64,000 nucleotides of DNA, from assembly GCF_029626145.1 (NCBI RefSeq), contig NZ_JARUBJ010000002.1:6520501-6584500 (forward strand), written 5' to 3'. The notes under the pieces are model-generated. The model searched no databases. It was not told the origin of the DNA and worked only from the letters and a program-made list of their open reading frames with translations. Made by a program: the position numbers and the translations under genes. Below are positions 26,561 to 35,625 of the stretch, in pieces. This DNA is from Micromonospora sp. WMMD961. GTDB taxonomy: Bacteria > Actinomycetota > Actinomycetes > Mycobacteriales > Micromonosporaceae. Positions within the stretch are counted from its first letter, which is position 1, and the number at the start of each line of letters is the position of its first letter.

Positions 26561-27187
26561 CTACTTGGAGTAGAGCTCGACGATCAGCTGCTCCTGGACC
26601 TGCGTGTCGATGACCTGCCGGGCCGGGAGGGAGTGCACGAGCACCTTCATCTGGCTCGGGATGGCCTCAAGCCACGCCGGGACCGTCTTCGAGCCGGCCT
26701 GGGCCTGCGCGACGACGAACGGGGTGAGCTCCTTGCTCTTGCCCCGAACCTCGATGATGTCGTGCTCCTTGACGCGGTACGACGGGATGTCGACCTTCTT
26801 GCCGTTCACCGTGAAGTGACCGTGCTTGACCAACTGGCGGGCCATGTCCCGCGAGTGGGCGTAGCCGGCCCGGTAGACGACGTTGTCCAGCCGCGACTCG
26901 AGGATCTGCAGGAGGACCTCACCGGTCTTGGCCTGCTTGCCGACGGCTTCCTCGTAGTAACCGCGGAACTGCTTCTCCAGCACGCCGTACACGCGGCGGG
27001 CCTTCTGCTTCTCGCGGAGCTGGAGCAGGTACTCCGTCTCCTTGGTGCGGCCGCGGCCGTGCTGCCCGGGCGGGAACGGCCGGGACTCGAACGGGCACTT
27101 CGGACCATCGCACTTGCTGCCCTTGAGGAACAGCTTCATCTTCTCCCGCCGGCAACGGCGGCAGTCAGCACCGGTGTAACGAGCCAT
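26561..27187 (-). CDS. rpsD: 30S ribosomal protein S4
   Basis: 208 residues. Starts MARYTGADCRRCRRE and has four cysteines in the first 31 residues (CRRC and CDGPKC), so it is the zinc-binding form. The S4 RNA-binding domain with QLVKHGHFTVNGKKVDIPS follows. It is a primary 16S rRNA binder and nucleates 30S assembly. Confidence 0.98.
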   Translation of the reverse strand: MARYTGADCRRCRREKMKLFLKGSKCDGPKCPFESRPFPPGQHGRGRTKETEYLLQLREKQKARRVYGVLEKQFRGYYEEAVGKQAKTGEVLLQILESRLDNVVYRAGYAHSRDMARQLVKHGHFTVNGKKVDIPSYRVKEHDIIEVRGKSKELTPFVVAQAQAGSKTVPAWLEAIPSQMKVLVHSLPARQVIDTQVQEQLIVELYSK

Positions 27188-27200
27188 CTCTCTCTACCTC

Positions 27201-27608
27201 TCAGACCCGGCGACGCTTCGGCGGACGGCATCCGTTGTGCGGCTGCGGGGTGACGTCGGAGATCTGCCCGACCTCGAGGCCCACGGCCTGCAGCGAACGG
27301 ATGGCGGTCTCCCGGCCGGAGCCGGGGCCCTTGACGAACACGTCGACCTTGCGCATGCCGTGCTCCATGGCGCGACGCGCGGCAGCCTCGGCGGCCAGCT
27401 GCGCGGCGAACGGAGTCGACTTGCGGGAGCCCTTGAAGCCCACCTGGCCAGCGGAGGCCCAGGAGATGACCGCACCGGTCGGGTCCGTGATGGACACGAT
27501 GGTGTTGTTGAACGTGCTCTTGATGTGCGCCTGCCCGTGGGCGACGTTCTTGCGTTCCTTGCGCCGGACCTTCTTGACAGCGGCTCCGGCACGAGCCTTC
27601 GGTGGCAT
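27201..27608 (-). CDS. rpsK: 30S ribosomal protein S11
   Basis: 135 residues. [32 protein letters not shown] and the C-terminal [13 protein letters not shown] are S11 hallmarks. It forms part of the platform near the mRNA exit. rpsD follows after 13 nt in the same transcript. Confidence 0.98.
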
Positions 27609-27696
27609 AAGTCTTCTGCGCTCCTAGTTGACTTCCCGATACAGGTTGCGGCCTGGCCTAGCTCGGCGGACCCAGACCCGTATTCCGGTCTACGTC

Positions 27697-28077
27697 TTAC
27701 TTCTTGCCGGGCTTCTTCTTGCCGGCGACGGTCCGCTTCGGGCCCTTGCGGGTCCGGGCGTTGGTCTTGGTCCGCTGGCCACGCACGGGCAGGCCCCGGC
27801 GGTGCCGGATGCCGGCGTAGCAGCCGATCTCAACCTTGCGGCGGATGTCAGCGGCGACCTCGCGGCGCAGGTCGCCTTCAACCTTGTAGTTGCCCTCGAT
27901 GTGGTCGCGGAGCTGCACGAGCTCCTCGTCCGTGAGGTCCCGAGCGCGCTTGTCCGGCGAGATGCCGGTGGCGGCGAGCGTCTCCAGGGCGCGGGTGCGA
28001 CCGACCCCGAAGATGTAGGTGAGCGCGATCTCCAACCGCTTTTCGCGGGGGAGATCCACGCCGACTAGACGTGCCAT
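27697..28077 (-). CDS. rpsM: 30S ribosomal protein S13
   Basis: 126 residues. The MARLVGVDLPREKRLEIAL start, YIFGVGRTRA helix-two-turn-helix region and the basic tail RGQRTKTNARTRKGPKR are canonical. It contacts the 50S head bridge and P-site tRNA. Confidence 0.98.
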   Translation of the reverse strand: MARLVGVDLPREKRLEIALTYIFGVGRTRALETLAATGISPDKRARDLTDEELVQLRDHIEGNYKVEGDLRREVAADIRRKVEIGCYAGIRHRRGLPVRGQRTKTNARTRKGPKRTVAGKKKPGKK

Positions 28078-28290
28078 GTGCGGGCGTACTCCTTGTGATG
28101 TGTGGCGGAGGTGTGGACCCGTCCCACCCCGCTACCGGCCGTCCCGTCTTTCCGACGCGACAAGCGCCGGCGACCGGGATCGGTCGCTGCCCAAGCGGGC
28201 CCCGGCCTCCGACCGGGGGTCAGCCACGAAAGAAGTACGTCTCGCGTACCGCTCGCGGCTGGGACGAGCATGTGTGATGTGTGGGCTTAC

Positions 28291-28404
28291 TCAGCCCTGG
28301 CGCTGCTTGTGGCGCGGGTCGCTGCAGATGACCATGACCCGGCCGTGCCGGCGGATAACCCGGCACTTGTTGCAGATCCTCTTGACGCTCGGCTTGACCT
28401 TCAC
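28291..28404 (-). CDS. rpmJ: 50S ribosomal protein L36, zinc-binding form
   Basis: Only 37 residues: begins MKVKPSVKRICNKC and ends RHKQRQG. Three cysteines and a histidine (CNKC, then C and H) form the zinc ribbon, so this is the C+ paralogue. GTG start with AAGG nearby. It sits between infA and rpsM, the standard position. Confidence 0.95.
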   Translation of the reverse strand: MKVKPSVKRICNKCRVIRRHGRVMVICSDPRHKQRQG

Positions 28405-28495
28405 GGTTGCCTTACTTCCCATCTGGCCCGGGGACGCGCCATGCGCGACGCCGGACGTCGAAGACGGACACGGGACTTCCCGGCCGTCGTCAGGA

Positions 28496-28717
28496 CTACT
28501 TGTAGCGGTAGACGATGCGCCCGCGGGTCAGGTCGTACGGCGAGAGTTCGACGACGACCCGGTCCTCCGGAAGAATGCGGATGTAGTGCTGCCGCATCTT
28601 GCCGCTGATGTGAGCCAACACCTTGTGACCGTTCGCGAGCTCCACCCGGAACATGGCGTTCGGCAGGGGCTCGATGACCCGACCCTCGATCTCAATGGCT
28701 CCGTCTTTTTTCGGCAT
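28496..28717 (-). CDS. infA: Translation initiation factor IF-1
   Basis: A 73-residue OB-fold protein (MPKKDGAIEIEGRVIEPLP ... RGRIVYRYK) that occupies the 30S A site during initiation. It is the first gene of the infA-rpmJ-rpsM-rpsK-rpsD-rpoA-rplQ unit. The upstream gap 28718-29051 (334 nt) should hold its promoter. No strong -35/-10 pair stood out, and the only clear structure there is the palindromic element at 28955. Confidence 0.97.
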   Translation of the reverse strand: MPKKDGAIEIEGRVIEPLPNAMFRVELANGHKVLAHISGKMRQHYIRILPEDRVVVELSPYDLTRGRIVYRYK

Positions 28718-28954
28718 GTCCTCCGCTGTCCTGACGTCGATTGCTCCGGGCGGCCCACAACGTCTTACACGGAAATCTGATCAGAATCAGAAGCCCGCGC
28801 CAGCCGCGGCTCCAGGTCCCACCGAAGCGCAGGGTGGGCATGCCGGAGTGGACGCTGTGCGCCGATCTGAAAGTGTACGCCCGCCGGCAGGCACCCGCCA
28901 AACCGGCCACCCACCGCGCCGCGCGCCAACCCAACCACCCCCACCCTCGGCACG

Positions 28955-29015
28955 GTTGATCATGAAGTTATTGCCATGACACGCCGGTGCTGATGGCAAT
29001 AACTTCATGATCAAC
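28955..29015 (+). repeat. 61-bp palindromic element, copy A
   Basis: Perfect 23-bp arms (GTTGATCATGAAGTTATTGC core) surround a 15-nt loop. The same 61-bp sequence, including the asymmetric loop, occurs again at 29645 in reverse orientation. The base composition is far more A+T-rich than the surroundings. Confidence 0.95.
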
Positions 29016-29051
29016 GGGGGGGCCGGGGGTCGGGGAGCGGCGGGGCGGGGG

Positions 29052-29606
29052 TTATTGGGGGTTGTCTGGGTTGATGGCGCGCTTTGCCTGTTTGCGTTCT
29101 CGGCGGCGCTGACGCTTGATGGCTTGGCGCTGGGGCTCTCCCCCGGTCAGCCCGGCCACTGTCTGGATCACCAGCACCGCACCCCACGGCCCCGCCACCC
29201 AGGCTGGCCAGAAGTACAGCAGGTCCTGGCTGAGCAGCGACGTCACCGCCCAGATGGTCACCACGATGGCGATCACCCGCAGGTACGGGATCCACACCTC
29301 AGCCAACCAGCGGGCGGTGACGCCCCGGGTGGGGGCCTGGCCGCGCTGCCCACCCAGCGGGCTCACCGTCGGCACGGCGGCCGGGGCCAGGCCGGATCGC
29401 TGCGCTGGCGTCACCGGCGGCAGGTCGGTGAGCAGGGCCTCAAGGTCGGCGTACGTGCGTGCTGCGTAGGCCCGCTGCAACCGCTCGTCGTACTCGTGCA
29501 GATCCAGCCGGCCCTCGTCGAGGGCGACCCGCAACCGGTCGGCCACCGCCGCACGGTCCGCGTCCGCGGCTCGCATCCCGTCGCGCCCGTCCATACCGGC
29601 AAGCAT
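29052..29606 (-). CDS. DUF1707-domain membrane protein
   Basis: 184 residues. The N-terminal DUF1707/SHOCT-like domain is seen in DADRAAVADRLRVALDEGRL and RTYADLEALLTDLP (about residues 14-65). A linker follows, then two membrane helices (YLRVIAIVVTIWAVTSLL and a second around GAVLVIQTVAGL). The end is a basic C-terminus (KRQRRRERKQAKR). Function is unknown. It breaks the usual map-infA adjacency and is bracketed by the two copies of the 61-bp palindrome. Several in-frame ATGs exist near the start and none has a strong ribosome-binding site. Confidence 0.8.
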   Translation of the reverse strand: MLAGMDGRDGMRAADADRAAVADRLRVALDEGRLDLHEYDERLQRAYAARTYADLEALLTDLPPVTPAQRSGLAPAAVPTVSPLGGQRGQAPTRGVTARWLAEVWIPYLRVIAIVVTIWAVTSLLSQDLLYFWPAWVAGPWGAVLVIQTVAGLTGGEPQRQAIKRQRRRERKQAKRAINPDNPQ

Positions 29607-29644
29607 GCCACCGCCGCGCCAGCCCGCCCGCCCCTCCCACCTCT

Positions 29645-29705
29645 ATTGATCATGAAGTTATTGCCACCCTCACCGGCGTGTCAGGGCAATAACTTCATGA
29701 TCAAC
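29645..29705 (-). repeat. 61-bp palindromic element, copy B
   Basis: This is the reverse complement of copy A with about six differences, clustered in the loop and at the last base. Perfect 20-bp arms are at 29646-29665 and 29685-29704. The loop shares TGACACGCCGGTG with copy A when inverted. Confidence 0.95.
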
Positions 29706-29726
29706 GGAGCTGGGCTGGGGGTGGGG

Positions 29727-30578
29727 TTAGGGGGTTGTGGAGGCGGCTGGCTGGCGGGCGGTGACCAGGTCACCCAGCCGCGCACGGCCCCCGTCGAAAG
29801 CGGTCAGCACCCAGACACCGTCCGGCAGCAGGGCCATCGAGTGCTCGACGTGGGCCGCCACCGAGCCGTCCCGGGTGACCACCGTCCACCCGTCGGACAA
29901 CTCGACGGTACGCGGGGACGCCATCGTGATCATCGGTTCGATGGCCAACGCCATGCCGGGGACCAGACGGGGGCCCTTGCCCGGACGGCCGTGGTTGAGC
30001 ACGTGCGGGTCCTGGTGCATCTCCGTGCCGATGCCGTGCCCGCCGTAACCGTCGACGATGCCGTACCGGCCGCCCTTGCGGACGGCGGTCTCCACCGCGT
30101 GCGAGATGTCCGTGAGCCGACCCTTGCCGCTCGCCGCGCCACGGGCGGCGGCGGCGATACCGGCCCACATGGCGTCCTCGGCGACCTCGGCCATTCGCAG
30201 CAGTGCCGGGTCGACGTCGCCCACCCCGACCGTGATCGCGGAGTCGCCGTGCCACCCGTCCAGCACCGCGCCGCAGTCGATGGAGATGAGGTCGCCGTCG
30301 GCAAGCACCTGCTTCGGCGAGGGGATCGCGTGCACGATCTGCTCGTTGACCGAGGAGCAGATCGACGCCGGGAAGCCGTGGTAGCCCTTGAACGACGGCA
30401 CCCCACCCGCCTCGCGGATGGTCGACTCGGCGATGGCGTCCAGATCGGCGGTGCTCACGCCGGGGGCGACAGCCTCCCGCATCCGGCGAAGCGCCTCAGC
30501 CACCACCAACCCGGCGGCCCGCATCTTCTCGATCTGGTCAGGGGTCTTCAGCTGGATGTCCAGCTGGGGACGACGCAT
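29727..30578 (-). CDS. map: Methionine aminopeptidase, type I
   Basis: A 283-residue pita-bread fold enzyme removing the initiator methionine. The metal ligands fall in SIDCGAVLDGWHGDSAITV (two Asp), the HGIGTEMHQDPHV histidine, LAIEPMIT and HVEHSMAL (Glu). The ATG at MRRPQLDIQLKT is used. It ends the secY-adk-map unit. Confidence 0.95.
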   Translation of the reverse strand: MRRPQLDIQLKTPDQIEKMRAAGLVVAEALRRMREAVAPGVSTADLDAIAESTIREAGGVPSFKGYHGFPASICSSVNEQIVHAIPSPKQVLADGDLISIDCGAVLDGWHGDSAITVGVGDVDPALLRMAEVAEDAMWAGIAAAARGAASGKGRLTDISHAVETAVRKGGRYGIVDGYGGHGIGTEMHQDPHVLNHGRPGKGPRLVPGMALAIEPMITMASPRTVELSDGWTVVTRDGSVAAHVEHSMALLPDGVWVLTAFDGGRARLGDLVTARQPAASTTP

Positions 30579-30665
30579 GGAGCGATTACCTTTCGTTGCC
30601 GAACAGCGGGGCACGTCTCGCGTACCCCGCTGTTCGCACTCTATCCGCCGTGGCCCGGCCGGACC

Positions 30666-31319
30666 TCAGCCGCCGTACGACCGCAGGGCGTCGATGGCCC
30701 GGGTGGTGACGTCCTCCACCGGGCCGGTGGCGTCGATCCCGACCAGCTTGCCCTGGGCGCCGTAGTAGTCGACCAGGGGCGCGGTCTTCTCGGCGTACTC
30801 CCGGAGCCGGGTCGCAATCGTCTCCGGCTTGTCGTCGTCACGCTGGAACAGCTCGGCGCCGCACCGGTCGCAGATGCCCGGCCGGGTGGTGGCGTCGAAC
30901 TCGACGTGCCAGATCTTGCCGCATCCCCGGCAGGTACGCCGGCCGGAGAGCCGCCGGATCACCTCGTCGTCGTCGACCACCAGCTCCAGGACCAGATCGA
31001 GGGCCGTGCCCAGGTCGGCGAGGAGCTTGTCCAGAGCGGCCGCCTGCGGAGTGGTCCGCGGAAAACCGTCGAGCAGGAACCCCTCGCTGGCGTCGGGCTC
31101 GGCCAGCCGGTCCCGGACCATGTTGATGGTGACCTCGTCCGGAACCAGCTCGCCCGCGTCCATGTACCGCTTTGCCTCGACACCGAGCGGGGTGCCCTGG
31201 GTGACGTTCGACCGGAAGATGTCCCCGGTCGAAATCTTCGGCACCGAGAGGTGCGCGGCGATGAACTCGGCCTGAGTGCCCTTGCCCGCCCCCGGCGGGC
31301 CAACCAGAACGAGTCTCAT
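30666..31319 (-). CDS. adk: Adenylate kinase
   Basis: A 217-residue long-form enzyme (ATP + AMP to 2 ADP). The P-loop GPPGAGKGTQ, the AMP-binding DGFPRT and a zinc-type lid with CRGC and CDRC are all present. The ATG starts on the base next to the secY stop, so the genes are coupled, the classical secY-adk-map arrangement. Confidence 0.98.
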   Translation of the reverse strand: MRLVLVGPPGAGKGTQAEFIAAHLSVPKISTGDIFRSNVTQGTPLGVEAKRYMDAGELVPDEVTINMVRDRLAEPDASEGFLLDGFPRTTPQAAALDKLLADLGTALDLVLELVVDDDEVIRRLSGRRTCRGCGKIWHVEFDATTRPGICDRCGAELFQRDDDKPETIATRLREYAEKTAPLVDYYGAQGKLVGIDATGPVEDVTTRAIDALRSYGG

Positions 31320-32648
31320 CTACCGCAGGAACCCTTCGTAGTTCCGCTGCATGAGTTGGCTCTCGATCTGCTTCACGGTCTCCAGACCGACGCCGACCAT
31401 GATGAGCACAGCGGTGCCGCCGAACGGGAAGTTCTGGTACTGCTGGTTGTCCAGCCAGATGAAGAAGAAGTTCGGCAGGATCGAGACGATGCCGAGGTAG
31501 AGCGCGCCCGGCAGGGTGATCCGGCTGAGGATGAAGTCCAGGTAGTCGGCGGTCGGCTTGCCCGGGCGGATGCCCGGCACGAACCCGCCGTACTTCTTCA
31601 TGTTGTCCGCGACCTCGGTCGGGTTGAACGTGATCGAGACGTAGAAGTACGTGAAGAAGATGATCAGCAGGAAGTAGACCGCGATGTAGATCGGGCTGCT
31701 CGGGTTGACCAGGTTGTTCTGGATCCACGCCTGGGTCTTGCCCGGGTCGTTCTGGTCGAAGAACTGCAGGGCCAACTGCGGCAGGTAGAGCAGCGACGAG
31801 CCGAAGATGACCGGGATGACACCCGCCTGGTTGACCTTGAGCGGGATGTAGGTCGACGTGCCGCCGTACATCCGGCGGCCGATCATCCGCTTGGCGTACT
31901 GCACCGGGATCCGGCGCTGCGCCTGCTCGATGAAGGTGACCGCGGTGATGACCACCAGGACCAGCGCGATGACCAGGGCGAACTTGCCCCAGCCCTGGCT
32001 GGTCTTGATGTTCCAACCCTCGCTGGGCAGCCGGGCCGCGATCGAGGTGAAGATCAGCACGGACATGCCGTTGCCGACACCGCGGTCGGTGATCAGCTCA
32101 CCGAGCCACATGACCATGCCGGTACCGGCGGTCATCGTCATCACCAGGATGGACAGCGTCAGCCAGTCCGGGATGCCGGTGCCGGTGGGGATGATCGGGA
32201 ACTGGTCGCAGCGGTTCTGGAAGAGCTGGCCCGAGCGGGCCAGGGCCACGAACGCCGAGGCCTGCAGCACACCGAGCCCGAGGGTCAGGTAGCGGGTGTA
32301 CTGGGTGATCTTCGCCTGACCGGCCTGGCCCTCCTTGCGGAGCTGCTCCAGCCGGGGGATCACGACGGTCAGCAGCTGCAGGATGATCGACGCGGTGATG
32401 TAGGGCATGATGCCCAGCGCGAAGACCGAGAGCTGCAGCAGCGCCCCGCCGGAGAAGAGGTTGAGCAGGTTCACCACCCCGGTGGTGTCACCCTGGATGG
32501 TGTCGAGGCACTTCTGCACGTTGCCGTACGAGACGCCTGGGCTGGGGAGCGTCGCACCCAGCCGGTAGACCGCGATGATGCCTACTGTGAACAGCAGCTT
32601 CTTGCGCAGGTCAGGCGTACGGAACGCACTGAGAAAGGCGGACAGCAA
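31320..32648 (-). CDS. secY: Protein translocase subunit SecY
   Basis: 442 residues with about ten membrane helices. It is the channel of the Sec translocon. PYITASIILQLL, the ITDRGVGNGMS cytoplasmic loop and the C-terminal LIMVGVGLETVKQIESQLM are typical. The start is a TTG: AGGAGG lies exactly six bases upstream, and the protein then begins LLSAFLSAFRTPDLRKK as in related species. It is preceded by a 235-nt gap with an A+T-rich patch (about 32782-32812) and the terminator of rplO, so it probably has its own promoter. Confidence 0.96.
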   Translation of the reverse strand: MLSAFLSAFRTPDLRKKLLFTVGIIAVYRLGATLPSPGVSYGNVQKCLDTIQGDTTGVVNLLNLFSGGALLQLSVFALGIMPYITASIILQLLTVVIPRLEQLRKEGQAGQAKITQYTRYLTLGLGVLQASAFVALARSGQLFQNRCDQFPIIPTGTGIPDWLTLSILVMTMTAGTGMVMWLGELITDRGVGNGMSVLIFTSIAARLPSEGWNIKTSQGWGKFALVIALVLVVITAVTFIEQAQRRIPVQYAKRMIGRRMYGGTSTYIPLKVNQAGVIPVIFGSSLLYLPQLALQFFDQNDPGKTQAWIQNNLVNPSSPIYIAVYFLLIIFFTYFYVSITFNPTEVADNMKKYGGFVPGIRPGKPTADYLDFILSRITLPGALYLGIVSILPNFFFIWLDNQQYQNFPFGGTAVLIMVGVGLETVKQIESQLMQRNYEGFLR

Positions 32649-32828
32649 CTTCTTCCTCCTGCGCGAGGCGGGCCGCCGGTGATCCCTGGCGGGTCGGGGT
32701 GGATCACGGGCGAGCGCCCGCAATCCATGACTGGGATGGGACTCTAACAGCCCTACCCCGCTCCGGGCAGATGCGCCCGACTACATAAATCGATTCCGAT
32801 ATTACCGGGTGCTAGGACCCCAGGCAGA

Positions 32829-32873
32829 CCATGGCGCCCGCCAGTTGCTCACACAACCGGACGGGCGCCATGG
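32829..32873 (-). terminator. Hairpin ending the spc cluster after rplO
   Basis: A perfect 12-bp stem CCATGGCGCCCG with a 21-nt loop lies 11 bases after the rplO stop, between rplO and secY. Confidence 0.6.
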
Positions 32874-32883
32874 GTCTTACGCC

Positions 32884-33327
32884 TTACAGCTCGGTGACGG
32901 AGCCACCGGCGGCAGCGATCTTCTCCTTGGCCGACGCACTGAACGCGTGCGCGGACACCTGGAGCGCCACACCGCCGAGGTCCCCGGTGCCGAGGACCTT
33001 GACCGGGTGACCCTTGCGGACCGCGCCGGCCTCGACCAACTCCAGCGGGCCGACCTGACCACCGTTCGGGAACAGCTCAGCGAGCCGGTCCAGGTTGACC
33101 ACCTGGAAGACGACCTTGAACTTGTTCTTGAAGCCCTTCATCTTCGGAAGGCGCATGTGGATGGGCATCTGCCCACCCTCGAACGCCGCCGAGATGTTCT
33201 TGCGGGCCTTGGAGCCCTTGGTACCGCGACCGGCGGTCTTGCCCTTGGAACCCTCACCGCGACCCACACGGGTCTTCGCGGTTTTGGAACCGGGAGCCGG
33301 GCGCAGGTGATGCACCTTGATCGTCAT
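32884..33327 (-). CDS. rplO: 50S ribosomal protein L15
   Basis: 147 residues with the Gly-rich N-terminal region TRVGRGEGSKGKTAGRGTKG typical of L15, a late 50S assembly protein. The ATG overlaps the rpmD stop (TAATG), indicating coupling. Confidence 0.98.
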   Translation of the reverse strand: MTIKVHHLRPAPGSKTAKTRVGRGEGSKGKTAGRGTKGSKARKNISAAFEGGQMPIHMRLPKMKGFKNKFKVVFQVVNLDRLAELFPNGGQVGPLELVEAGAVRKGHPVKVLGTGDLGGVALQVSAHAFSASAKEKIAAAGGSVTEL

Positions 33328-33509
33328 TACTCGACCTCCTCGACCTTCACGAGGTGGTTGACCGTGAAGATCATGCCGCGGATCTCGGGCCGGTCCTCCT
33401 TGACCACCACGTCGTTGATCCGCTTGAGACCGAGCGAACGCAGCGAGTCACGCTGGTTCTGCTTGGTCCCGATGCCGGACCGGAGCTGGGTGACCTTCAG
33501 GCGTGCCAT
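33327..33509 (-). CDS. rpmD: 50S ribosomal protein L30
   Basis: 60 residues (MARLKVTQLRSGIGTKQNQ ... VNHLVKVEEVE). The ATG overlaps the rpsE stop (TGATG), and its own TAA overlaps the rplO ATG, so rpsE-rpmD-rplO are read as a coupled run. Confidence 0.97.
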   Translation of the reverse strand: MARLKVTQLRSGIGTKQNQRDSLRSLGLKRINDVVVKEDRPEIRGMIFTVNHLVKVEEVE

Positions 33510-34123
33510 CAGGACGCCACCCCCGCCCGCGACGCCAGCATGGCGGCCGGCGCGACGTCCTCCACCGGCAGACCACGACGCGCCGCGACCTGCTCGGGGG
33601 ACTCGAGCCCCTTCAGGGCCGCCACGGTGGCGTGCACGATGTTGATCGGGTTCGACGAGCCGAGGCTCTTGGAGAGCACGTCGTGGATACCGGCGCACTC
33701 CAGCACGGCACGCACCGGACCACCGGCGATGACACCCGTACCGGCGGAAGCCGGCTTGAGCAGCACCACACCAGCGGCGTCCTCACCCGTCACCGGGTGC
33801 GGGATCGACTGGCCGATACGCGGAACCTTGAAGAAGTGCTTCTTGGCCTCCTCGACACCCTTGGCGATCGCCGCGGGCACCTCCTTGGCCTTTCCGTAGC
33901 CCACGCCGACCGTGCCGTCGCCGTCGCCCACGATCACCAGGGCGGTGAAGCTGAAGCGACGACCACCCTTCACGACCTTGGCGACGCGGTTGATCGCGAC
34001 GACCCGCTCGAGGTGCGGGGTCTTCTCGACGGGCGCGTTTCCGCGGCCGCCCTCACGGCGGTTGTCGCGGCGACCACCCTCGTTGCCACCGGACCCGCCG
34101 CCACGGCGCTGTTGACCTGGCAT
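33509..34123 (-). CDS. rpsE: 30S ribosomal protein S5
   Basis: 204 residues. A Gly/Arg-rich N-terminal extension of about 35 residues precedes the S5 double-stranded-RNA-like domain (VKGGRRFSFTALVIVGDGDG). The C-terminal S5 fold contains GPVRAVLECAGIHDVLSKSLG. It contributes to mRNA unwinding and fidelity. Confidence 0.98.
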   Translation of the reverse strand: MPGQQRRGGGSGGNEGGRRDNRREGGRGNAPVEKTPHLERVVAINRVAKVVKGGRRFSFTALVIVGDGDGTVGVGYGKAKEVPAAIAKGVEEAKKHFFKVPRIGQSIPHPVTGEDAAGVVLLKPASAGTGVIAGGPVRAVLECAGIHDVLSKSLGSSNPINIVHATVAALKGLESPEQVAARRGLPVEDVAPAAMLASRAGVAS

Positions 34124-34156
34124 CAGCAGCCTTCCTTATCTCTCGTGACGGGGTTG

Positions 34157-34546
34157 TTAGAACTCGAGCCCGGCTTCGCGGGCGGCGTCGGCAAGCGCGG
34201 CGACACGCCCCGCGTACCGGTTGCCACCGCGGTCGAAGACGACCTTGGAGACGCCAGCGGCCTTGGCCCGCTCGGCGAGCAGAGCGCCCACCTTGCCGGC
34301 GAGGGCGCTCTTGTCGCCCTCCGCACCGCGCAGCGAGGCGTCCAGGGTCGACGCCGACGCCAGGGTGTGACCCTTGGTGTCGTCGACGACCTGGGCGACC
34401 ATGTGCCGCAGCGAACGGGTGACGACCAGGCGCGGACGCTCGGCCGTACCGGTGACGTTCTTGCGGACGCGGAAGTGTCGACGCGCACGCCCGACGGCGC
34501 GCTTGGCGGCGACACCGCGGCGGCGCTTGAGCAGCGTGGCGCTCAC
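34157..34546 (-). CDS. rplR: 50S ribosomal protein L18
   Basis: 129 residues with the RRGVAAKRAVGRARRHFRVR basic start and FDRGGNRYAGRVAALADAAR end of L18, which binds 5S rRNA together with L5. The GTG start overlaps the rplF stop (GTGA). Confidence 0.98.
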   Translation of the reverse strand: MSATLLKRRRGVAAKRAVGRARRHFRVRKNVTGTAERPRLVVTRSLRHMVAQVVDDTKGHTLASASTLDASLRGAEGDKSALAGKVGALLAERAKAAGVSKVVFDRGGNRYAGRVAALADAAREAGLEF

Positions 34547-35085
34547 TTCTTACCTGCCTTTCCGGCCTTACGGCGGATGACCTCGCCCTGGTACTTCACG
34601 CCCTTGCCCTTGTAGGGCTCCGGCGGGCGGATCTTCCGGATGTTGGCGGCGACCTCACCGACCTGCTGCTTGTCGATGCCAGCCACGTGGAACAGGGTCG
34701 GCCGCTCCACCGTGAAGGTGATGCCCGCCGGGGCGGAGACGACCACCGGGTGCGAGAACCCGAGCGCGAACTCGAGGTCCGAACCCTTGGCGGTGACCCG
34801 GTAACCGGTGCCGGCGATCTCCAGGCTCTTGCGGTAGCCGTCGGTGACCCCGACGATCATGTTGGCAACCAGCGTACGGCTCAGGCCGTGGAGCTCCTTG
34901 GCCTTGCGCTCGTCGTTCGGCCGGTTGACGCTCAGCTCGCCATCCTCGCCCCGCTCGATCGTGATCGGCTCGGCGAGGGTGTGCTCAAGCTGGCCCTTGG
35001 GGCCCTTGACCTTGACGGTCTGCCCGTCGATCGTGATGTCGACGCCGGCTGGCACCGGGATCGACTTACGTCCAATTCGCGACAT
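34543..35085 (-). CDS. rplF: 50S ribosomal protein L6
   Basis: 180 residues. MSRIGRKSIPVPAGVDI at the start and the C-terminal KIRPPEPYKGKGVKY are diagnostic. It lies near the factor-binding stalk base. The ATG is chosen at this conserved N-terminus. Confidence 0.98.
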   Translation of the reverse strand: MSRIGRKSIPVPAGVDITIDGQTVKVKGPKGQLEHTLAEPITIERGEDGELSVNRPNDERKAKELHGLSRTLVANMIVGVTDGYRKSLEIAGTGYRVTAKGSDLEFALGFSHPVVVSAPAGITFTVERPTLFHVAGIDKQQVGEVAANIRKIRPPEPYKGKGVKYQGEVIRRKAGKAGKK

Positions 35086-35101
35086 TTCTACCTGTCTCCC
35101 G

Positions 35102-35509
35102 TTACCAGACGAAGGCGAGGACTTCCCCGCCAACACTCCGCTTGCGGGCCTGCCGGTCGGTCAGCAGCCCCTGGGACGTCGAAATGATCGCCACGCCCAG
35201 CCCACCGAGCACCCGCGGGAGCCCGTCCGACTTGGCGTACACCCGGAGACCGGGCTTGGACACGCGCTTGATGCCGGCCAGGCTCCGCTCGCGGTTCTGG
35301 CCGTACTTCAGCTCGACGACCAGTCGCTTGCCGACGGCGCCCTCCTCGGGCTCCTCGACCGACCAGGTGGCGATGTAACCCTCGGCCTTCAGGACCTCGG
35401 CGATGTTCGCCTTGATCTTGGAGTAGGGCATCTTCACCTGATCGTGGTACGCCTGGTTGGCGTTACGCAGACGCGTGAGCATGTCTGCGATCGGGTCGGT
35501 CATCGTCAT
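35102..35509 (-). CDS. rpsH: 30S ribosomal protein S8
   Basis: 135 residues, or 133 if the second ATG six bases inside is used (MTMTDPIADMLTRLRNA). LKYGQNRERSLAGIKRVS and GLLTDRQARK are S8 signatures. It is a primary 16S binder. Confidence 0.97.
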   Translation of the reverse strand: MTMTDPIADMLTRLRNANQAYHDQVKMPYSKIKANIAEVLKAEGYIATWSVEEPEEGAVGKRLVVELKYGQNRERSLAGIKRVSKPGLRVYAKSDGLPRVLGGLGVAIISTSQGLLTDRQARKRSVGGEVLAFVW

Positions 35510-35625
35510 GGATTTCGTCAGCCTTTCTCGCCGGGGTTCCCGGGGCATCAGCCCCGGGCCTACGGCGAAGAGCAATACCTAATCGGTGCAGGAGTTCCCG
35601 GCCGACGGCCGGGACGCGGTCGCCC

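Noticed and set aside
28718..28954. A clear infA promoter
   Set aside because: Only a weak TAAGAC with no convincing -35 at 16-18 nt was seen, so no promoter feature was called.
29007..32747. A 1246-codon open frame on the plus strand opposite map, adk and secY
   Set aside because: It is the antisense shadow of three conserved genes. High GC removes stop codons, and the translation has no recognisable domain and is rich in Arg, Asp, His and Gly.
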